Below are positions 19,225 through 24,496 of a stretch of 24,496 bases of DNA, in pieces. The DNA comes from Oehlia diaphana. Lineage: Eukaryota; Glomeromycota; Glomeromycetes; Glomerales; Glomeraceae. The position numbers were made by a program, and so were the translations under genes. The stretch's first letter is position 1. Every line of letters starts with the position of its first letter. The DNA lies in assembly GCA_003833135.1 (NCBI GenBank), contig QZLH01000664.1, positions 21,742 through 46,237 on the forward strand. The letters are read 5' to 3'. The notes beneath the pieces were generated by a model. The model ran no database searches. It was not told the DNA's origin and was given only the letters and a program-made list of their open reading frames with translations.

Positions 19225-22200
19225 ATGGCTCTCAGTAATGATAAAGGTAATAATCATATGTATAGTATAAACATTTAATACCTAAGATTTTTAAACAAAT
19301 TTATAATATAATAAAACTAGTCTTTGGTGGCACTGAAGAATTTGAAGGAAGTGGCTCTGAGAAATTCAAAGGAAGTGACTCCGAAGAATTTGAAGAAAAC
19401 AGTATCAAGGAACCTAAAGGTATAATAAATATGCCAAAATATTAAATTTTTATTTGTAAATACATTTAAATACTATCCATAATTATTTATACCTTACATT
19501 AATATACAAATATAATTTAAACTAATTATATTGTGCAAATAATATTAAATAATTTAGCTCGTAAGTTAATAAGTTATCTTACTATAATTGAACAATAATA
19601 GAATTACTTATCATTTTTTTTTACATTTCATGTAATTAAATAATTTATTTAATGATTAATATAATACTATAGTCGGTAAGTTACTAGTTATTTAAATCTT
19701 TTAATTCTTTTCTTTATTTTATTCGTTTTACATACTATTGAAATAACTAAAATAATTAATTCTTTTAATTCTTTATTCAATTAACTATTTAATTATTACA
19801 GATGGTAAGTTACAATATCATATTTATTTGTTTAATATTTTATATATATAATTCAACTAATTATATTCTTAATTTAAATAACTAGATTGTAAGTGATATA
19901 TTAATTTACAGTAAATACTTTTGTATTATACTTATATTTAACTAATAATTAATTAATACTACTAGGACGTAAGTATAGATGTCTATATTTCTATTATTTA
20001 TATAATTTAAGCTAACTAAATTCTTTATTTGAAAATTATTTGTAATTTCTTTTAGTTGGTACGTTATAAGTTATTTACTTAATTTTATTATTACTTATTA
20101 TATAATATTTCAATATAATCTAAATTAACTAAAATTCTTTATTTGAAAAATTATTTAATAATATAGGGTGTAAGTTATTTATATAATTATTAATTAAATT
20201 CTATTATTACTTATCTACATAATATTTACATATTATTTATCTAATTAAATTCTTTATTTAAATAGATTGTAAGTTATTAATATAATATTACATATAATTT
20301 AAACTAACTAAATTCTTTATTAAAAATTATTTTGTAATTTCTTTTAGTTGGTAAGTCATAAGTTATTTATTTAATTCTAATATTACCTATTGTTATAACA
20401 TTTACATACAATTTAAACTAACTAAATTCTTTATTTAAATAGATTGTAAGTTATAAGTCATTTATTTAATTCTATTTATTACTTATTTATATAATATTCA
20501 CATATAATTTAAACTAACTAAATTTTTATTTAAAAAATATTTAATAATATAGGGAGTAAGACATTTATTTAATTCTATTATCACTTATTTGTATATTATT
20601 TACACATAATTTAAACTAACTAAATTCTTTATTTAAATAGATCGTAAGTTATTTTATTTAATTCTATTATTACTTATTTACATATAATTTAAATTCTATT
20701 ATTAACTTATTCATATAAAATTTACATATAATATAAACTAACTAAATTCTTTACTTAAATAATTATTTAATAATATAGGGAGTAAGTTATTTATTTAATT
20801 CTATTATTACCTATTTATGTATAATTTAACTAGTAACTAAATTCTTTATTTGAAAAAATTATTTTGTAACTTCTTTTAGTTGGTAAGTTATAAGTTATTT
20901 ATTTAATTCTATTATACTACTTATTTATATAATATTCAAACTAACTAAATTCTTTATTTAAATAGAATGTAAGTTATAAGTTATTTATTTAATTCTATTG
21001 TTAATTATTTATACAATATTTACATATAATTTTAACTAACTAATTCTTTATTTAAATAGATCGTAAGTAATAAGTTGTTTATTTAATTCTATTACTTGTT
21101 CATATAATATTTACATATAATTTAAACTAACTAAATACTTTGTTCAATAAATTACTTAACAATATAGGAAGTAAGTTATTTATTTATTTCTATTATTACT
21201 TATTTATTTAAATAATATTCACATATAATTTAAACTATTAACTAAATTCTTTACTTAAATAGATCGTAAGTAATAAGTTGTTTATTTAATTCTATTTTTA
21301 CTTATTTAAATAATATTTACATATAATTTTAAACTAACTAAAATTATTTTGTAATTACTTTTAGTTGGTGAGTTATAAGTTATTTATTTAACTCTATTAT
21401 TACTTATTTATATAATAATATAAATTAAATTCTTTATTTAAAAAACTATTTTGAATTTCTTTTAGTTGGTAAGTTATAGGTTATTTATTTAATTCTATTA
21501 TTACTTATTATATGATATTACATATAATTTAAACTAAATAAATTCATTTAAAAAATTATTTAATAATATAGGAAGTAAATTATTTATTTAATTCTATTAT
21601 TACTTATTTATATATTATCCACATATAATTTAAACTAATTAAATTCTTTATTTAAATAGATCGTAAGTTATAAACTGTTTATTTAGTTCTATTATTACTT
21701 ATTTATATAATATTTACATATAATTTAAACTAAATAAATTCTTTATTAAAAAATTATTTGTAATTACTTTTAGCTGGTAAGTCATAAGTTATTTATTTAA
21801 TTCTATTATTACTTATTGTTATAATATTTACATATAATTTGAACTAACTAAATTCTTTATTCAAATAGATTGTAAGTTATAAGTTATTTATTTAATTCTA
21901 TTTATTACTTATTTAATATTCACATAATTTAAACTAACTAAATTCTTTATTTAAATAGATTGTAAGTTATAATTTATTTATTTAATTCTATTATTACTTA
22001 TTTATATAATATTTACATATAATTTATACTCACTAAATTCTTTATTTAAAAAATTATTTAATAATATAGCTCGTAAGTTATTTATTTAATTCTATTATTA
22101 CTTATTATATAAAATTTACATTTAACTAAATACTTTATTTAAAACATTATTAATATAAGAAGTAAGTTATTTATTTAATTCTATTATTACTTATTTATAC

Positions 22201-23575
22201 AATATTTACATATAATTTAAACTAACTAAACTCTTTATTTAAAAAATTATTTAACAAAATAGTTCGTAAGTTATTTATTTAATTTTATTATTACTTATTT
22301 ATATAATATTTACATATAATTTAAACTAACTAAACTCTTTATTTAAAAAAATTATTTAACAAAATAGTTCGTAAGTTATTTATTTAATTCTATTATTACT
22401 TATTTATATTTACATATAATTTAAATTAACTAAATTCTTCATTTAAAAAATTATTTAATAATATAGCTTGTAAGTTATTTGTTATTTATATGCTTTATAA
22501 ATACTTATTTGTTAACTGAATCCTTTCATATAAATTTTCTGTTACTCTAGTTAGTAAGTTGTGAAATATAGGTTGTTTTTATATTTATTTATAAAATAAC
22601 TAAGATATATATTATATTAAATTCCTATTTAAATTCTAGAGTAAGTGTTGATTTCAATCTTAAATTTTAGTGTAATTTTAATATAAACCTTTATAATAAT
22701 AATTTTAATTATTTAAATTTATAGATTTGGAAAAAGTGAAAATACAGTATTGGATAATTTTATTTTTGAAAGAAATTTAAAATGGATTCCTTATGATAAA
22801 TTTGAAAATGTTAAATATCTTGATAAAGGGGGATTTGGTACTATATTCAAGGCTTCTTGGTTTTATAATAATAAAGACAATGAAGTAATTCTAAAACTTT
22901 CTAATAATTTAAGTGAAAATTTAAATGAATTTTTAAATGAAGTATGATAATATATTTTTTTTAATTTAAATTATAATTTATTTATATTAATATATTATTA
23001 TTATTATTTTATAGTGGAAATATCATGATATTTGTTTAAGTTCATATGATATTATTTATTTTTATGGGTTTACAAAAGATCCAGATACTTTGAAATATAT
23101 GATGGTAATGGATTATGCAAACAAAGGTAATTTAAGAGGAAATTTGACAAGAATAATTCAAAGTGATTGGAATCAAAAATTATATATATTATTTTAAATT
23201 ATTTCAGGACTTAATGATATGCATAAAAAAGAGCTTATTCATTGTGATTTTCATGATGGTAATATTTTATATCATAATGAGAGTAAAATTTATATTAGTG
23301 ATTTAGGATTATGTAAACCTGCAAAATCGTTTTTGAAAAAATATGATATTTATGGCGTTATACCATTTATGGCACCTGAAGTTTTAAGAGGCAAATCTTA
23401 TACTCCAGCTAGTGATATATATAGTTTTTCTATGATTATGTGGGAATTTACATCTGGGATACCACCATTTAATAATAGACCACATAATATTCAACTTAGT
23501 TTAAGCATTTGTGAAGGTGAACGTCCTGAAATTGTTGAAAATACTCCACAATGTTATTTAAAACTGATAATTTAA
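19225..23575 (+). CDS. Protein kinase gene with an array of one-codon micro-exons (degenerate)
   Basis: Proposed model: exon 1 19225-19246 (MALSNDK plus G), intron 74 nt, exon 2 19321-19419, then 30 three-base exons and one single-base exon between 19558 and 22640, then kinase exons 22725-22941 and 23015-23575. Exon 1 plus exon 2 give 121 nt (phase 1). The triplets keep that phase, the single base at 22640 changes it to phase 2, and the kinase exon (A TTT GGA AAA) then reads in frame. The first kinase exon has no in-frame ATG before the glycine loop, so the start must come from upstream. The junction-spanning codons give a mixed, protein-like sequence (for example GYFDWNRIEYRNLVGNPD). Against full function: TGA forms if micro-exons 4 and 5 are both used, TAA lies at 23195-23197, and the kinase ends early. 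RNA evidence is lacking; the gene may be a pseudogene. Confidence 0.5.
19321..19419 (+). CDS. Exon 2: acidic eight-residue repeats
   Basis: Bounded by acceptor ACTAG and donor GTATAA. In phase 1 it reads as four eight-residue units: roughly GG-TEEFE, GSGSEKFK, GSDSEEFE and ENSIKEPK. Units 2 and 3 differ at six bases, three of them synonymous third positions (TCT/TCC, GAG/GAA, TTC/TTT), which supports this frame over the alternative open frame in phase 0 (VALKNLKE, VALRNSKE). The segment is low-complexity and acidic, probably disordered. It leads into the micro-exon array. Confidence 0.55.
19558..20445 (+). other. Micro-exons 1-10 of the array
   Basis: Each triplet lies directly between an acceptor AG and a donor: 1 CTC 19558-19560; 2 TCG 19673-19675; 3 ATG 19802-19804; 4 ATT 19886-19888; 5 GAC 19966-19968; 6 TTG 20056-20058; 7 GGT 20167-20169; 8 ATT 20266-20268; 9 TTG 20348-20350; 10 ATT 20443-20445. 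Donors are GTAAGT except GTACGT after number 6. Introns between them are 77-126 nt. The first five units are more diverged from each other than the later ones. In phase 1, the last base of 4 and the first two of 5 make TGA; leaving out either one removes the stop. Confidence 0.55.
20553..21468 (+). other. Micro-exons 11-20 of the array
   Basis: 11 GGA 20553-20555; 12 ATC 20641-20643; 13 GGA 20779-20781; 14 TTG 20880-20882; 15 AAT 20966-20968; 16 ATC 21060-21062; 17 GAA 21168-21170; 18 ATC 21263-21265; 19 TTG 21365-21367; 20 TTG 21466-21468. Donors are GTAAGT except GTAAGA after 11 and GTGAGT after 19. Introns are 83-135 nt, and most contain ACTAAC about 25-45 bases before the acceptor. Three acceptor types alternate: TTTAAATAG before ATC/AAT, TCTTTTAG or ACTTTTAG before TTG, and AATATAG before GGA/GAA. 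Confidence 0.55.
21572..22640 (+). other. Micro-exons 21-32 of the array
   Basis: 21 GAA 21572-21574; 22 ATC 21660-21662; 23 CTG 21774-21776; 24 ATT 21869-21871; 25 ATT 21959-21961; 26 CTC 22070-22072; 27 irregular, AA 22160-22161; 28 TTC 22263-22265; 29 TTC 22368-22370; 30 CTT 22467-22469; 31 TTA 22551-22553; 32 a single A 22640. Donors are GTAAGT except GTAAAT after 21. At 27 the usual AATATAG-GAA has become AATATAAGAA, which moves the acceptor by one base; using it would shift the frame, so it is probably skipped. At 32 the order is TTCTAG, A, GTAAGTG. This one base is needed to reach the kinase frame. Confidence 0.5.
22725..23575 (+). pseudogene. Protein kinase domain, nonsense-mutated and truncated
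   Basis: Exon 22725-22941 gives WIPYDKFENVKYLDKGGFGT with the glycine loop, then VILKL with the ATP-binding lysine. A 73-nt intron (GTATGA...TATAG) follows. Exon 23015-23575 gives MVMDYANKGNLRGNL (hinge), HCDFHDGNIL (catalytic loop, Cys in place of the usual Arg), SDLGLCKP (DLG in place of DFG), FMAPEVLRGKSYTPASDIYS and WEFTSGIPPF. TAA at 23195-23197 falls in frame just before IISGLNDMH, where relatives have a sense codon. After ENTPQCY the frame runs into LKLII and TAA at 23573-23575, so the end of the C-lobe is missing. It resembles the expanded tyrosine-kinase-like family of glomeromycotinan fungi. A Ser/Thr- or Tyr-directed kinase role is expected of intact relatives. Confidence 0.8.
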
Positions 23576-23893
23576 AAAGATATTAACTGAATGTGCGAAT
23601 GTGCTTTCACTTTCCATGTTACTTATTTCATATCTTTCATATCATGTTAGTTAGACTAAGTACTGTATGTAAGTAATATCAGATATACATAATGAAAAAA
23701 TTTCAATTTTGTCAATCTTTTTTTTTTTTAAAAAAAACAAACGAATAATAATTTAGGAAATTTATATGATTAGAAGAGAAAACATAAAATATATTTATTC
23801 TATTTATTATTAATTTTCTTATAATTGATTACAAACTGGCTATCCATAATTCCAGTGATCAAATTATAAAACTAGACAGACGTAATATAAAAA
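23576..23893. repeat. Duplicated 3' flank shared with 2190-2476
   Basis: The two stretches share AAAAAGATATTAACT, TTATATGATTAGA, GAGAAAACATAAAATATATT, TATTATTAATTTTCTT, AATTGATTACAAACTGG and CAGTGATCAAA in the same order, with small indels. They lie downstream of the two minus-strand channel copies, so the duplication includes the 3' flank. The similarity starts at about the point where the kinase frame ends. Confidence 0.75.
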
Positions 23894-24496
23894 TTATTTT
23901 GCACACATTTCTTTCAATAATTCCTCTAATTCCTTTAATTTCCCTAATTTCTCTGATTTCTCTAATTTATTTAATTTTTCATGATAAGATTTTTCTAATT
24001 TTTCTAATGGCAAATCATCTAATTTCTTATCATCTAATTCTTTTAATTTCTCAAATATTACCTCATTGTCAATAGGATTATGTTTAATTTCAAGTAATTT
24101 TAATAATTCTTCCCGCATCCCTGTAAATTCTTTAGTATCCCATTCTCCCTCTTCAATCAATCTTCTAATTTCTATTCGAGTCTTATCAACATCGGCATAA
24201 TAATGTCTTTGAAGAATAAATTTGGATAATTAATAAAATCATAACAATAAAAATTTTTTTTAAAGTAAAATTACATACATTACTTCGGGAAACCATGTAT
24301 GCCAACGTCTCTGGTGTGGTAATAGGTAAAATAACTCAATCTCAGCCAAAATCTTTAAAATATAAAATTGAGATATATTAGTATATTTACAGAAATGGAA
24401 TGATTAATATTAATATTATTTACTTCTGCCTTCTGTATCAAATATGAAACTCTATTATTATCTTCTCCAATTTCTATATTGAGTAATCCAATTAAC
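23894..24496 (-). CDS. 3' end of a second TRP-like channel gene (partial)
   Basis: Paralogue of the gene ending at 2477. Visible exons: 24496-24424 (LIGLLNIEIGEDNNRVSYLI, end of S6 and linker), 24352-24279 (ILAEIELFYLLPHQRRWHTW) and 24206-23894 (HYYADVDKTRIEI and the coiled coil). Introns are 71 and 72 nt, GT-AG, at the same positions as in the first copy, and the exon phases agree. The last exon has 104 codons against 88 in the first copy because its Lys/Leu/Glu-rich coiled coil has extra units (including DDKKLDDLPLEKLEK). No stop or shift is seen in the visible part; the gene continues beyond the window. Confidence 0.8.

Larger units (their letters stand above)
19420..22724 (+). repeat. Tandem array of intron-like units (about 95 bp period)
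   Basis: Over thirty units follow head to tail. A typical unit holds GTAAGTTATTTATTTAATTC, then TATTATTACTTATTTATA, TTTACATATAATTTAAAC, TAACTAAATTCTTTA and an acceptor TAG. Each therefore has a donor, an ACTAAC branch-type motif, a T-rich tract and an acceptor. Unit size varies between about 80 and 138 bases, and the units between about 20040 and 22470 are the most alike. The array must have grown by repeated duplication of one intron with its adjoining triplet. Outside this array the phrase is not seen in the window. Confidence 0.9.

Noticed and set aside
19558..22470. Regularly spaced repeats reminiscent of a CRISPR array
   Set aside because: The repeated part is long (about 90 bases), variable and carries donor, branch and acceptor signals; the variable part is only three bases. 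No cas-like genes, and the setting is a eukaryotic, intron-bearing genome.
19238..22553. Phase 0 reading of the array, giving an uninterrupted hydrophobic run
   Set aside because: It has no stop codon within the triplets, but it does not meet the kinase frame with the single-base unit and ignores the synonymous pattern in exon 2. Kept only as an alternative.
23150..23210. A 45-nt intron (GTGATT to TTTCAG) to remove the kinase TAA
   Set aside because: Very short, with a weak donor, and it would cut out conserved residues of the helix before the catalytic loop.
1..24496. tRNA or rRNA genes
   Set aside because: No T-loop GGTTCGAAT-type motif with matching acceptor stem and no conserved rRNA segment was found by eye on either strand.

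Overview
The window looks like nuclear DNA of an arbuscular mycorrhizal fungus, most likely Rhizophagus or a close relative. The DNA is very AT-rich, with GT-AG introns of about 70-90 nt. Two of the gene families resemble ones I know as expanded in that group: a large TRP-like ion-channel protein with a beta-propeller-like N-terminus, and a protein kinase with an HCDFHDGNIL catalytic loop and a DLG motif. Relics of DNA transposons and fold-back elements fill much of the rest. The organism is an inference from family resemblance; no database was searched.

Layout. 1-131 is a GGTCGGTC fold-back repeat. 132-2476 is mostly non-coding, with degenerate tandem repeats and two doubtful small ORFs. 2477-6615 (minus) is a six-exon TRP-like channel gene carrying two in-frame stops. 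6616-8030 is its repeat-rich upstream region. 8031-8727 (minus) is an unrecognised Asn/Pro/Gln-rich protein, with three copies of a GATA-site repeat upstream at 8917-8992. 9431-9850 is a possible decayed relative. 11776-13950 (minus) is a heavily eroded Mutator-like transposase. 14653-14911, 16125-16259 and 18320-18439 are short inverted-repeat elements, the last lying inside an ATCCGG-rich repeat. 15403-15920 is a frameshifted pseudogene, 17304-17429 a Pif1-like helicase tail, and 18721-18903 another decayed tail.

The most remarkable region is 19225-23575 (plus). A two-exon acidic N-terminus leads into about 3.2 kb of tandem intron-like units. Thirty times in a row, an acceptor AG and a GTAAGT-like donor are separated by exactly three bases. 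Most introns carry a fungal-type ACTAAC branch-site motif. The last unit leaves a single base between acceptor and donor, and the array then reaches a kinase exon that has no ATG of its own upstream of the glycine loop. Read in the phase set by exons 1-2, with the 1-nt unit included, the triplets join to the kinase in frame. The whole looks like an array of one-codon micro-exons feeding a kinase. It has defects: a TGA forms where micro-exons 4 and 5 meet, micro-exon 27 has a shifted acceptor, and the kinase has an in-frame TAA and lacks its C-terminal lobe end.

The right edge (23894-24496, minus) holds the 3' end of a second copy of the channel gene, with its 3' flank. The kinase and this paralogue converge. 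The shared channel 3' flank begins about where the kinase frame breaks off, which suggests that a duplication breakpoint truncated the kinase.
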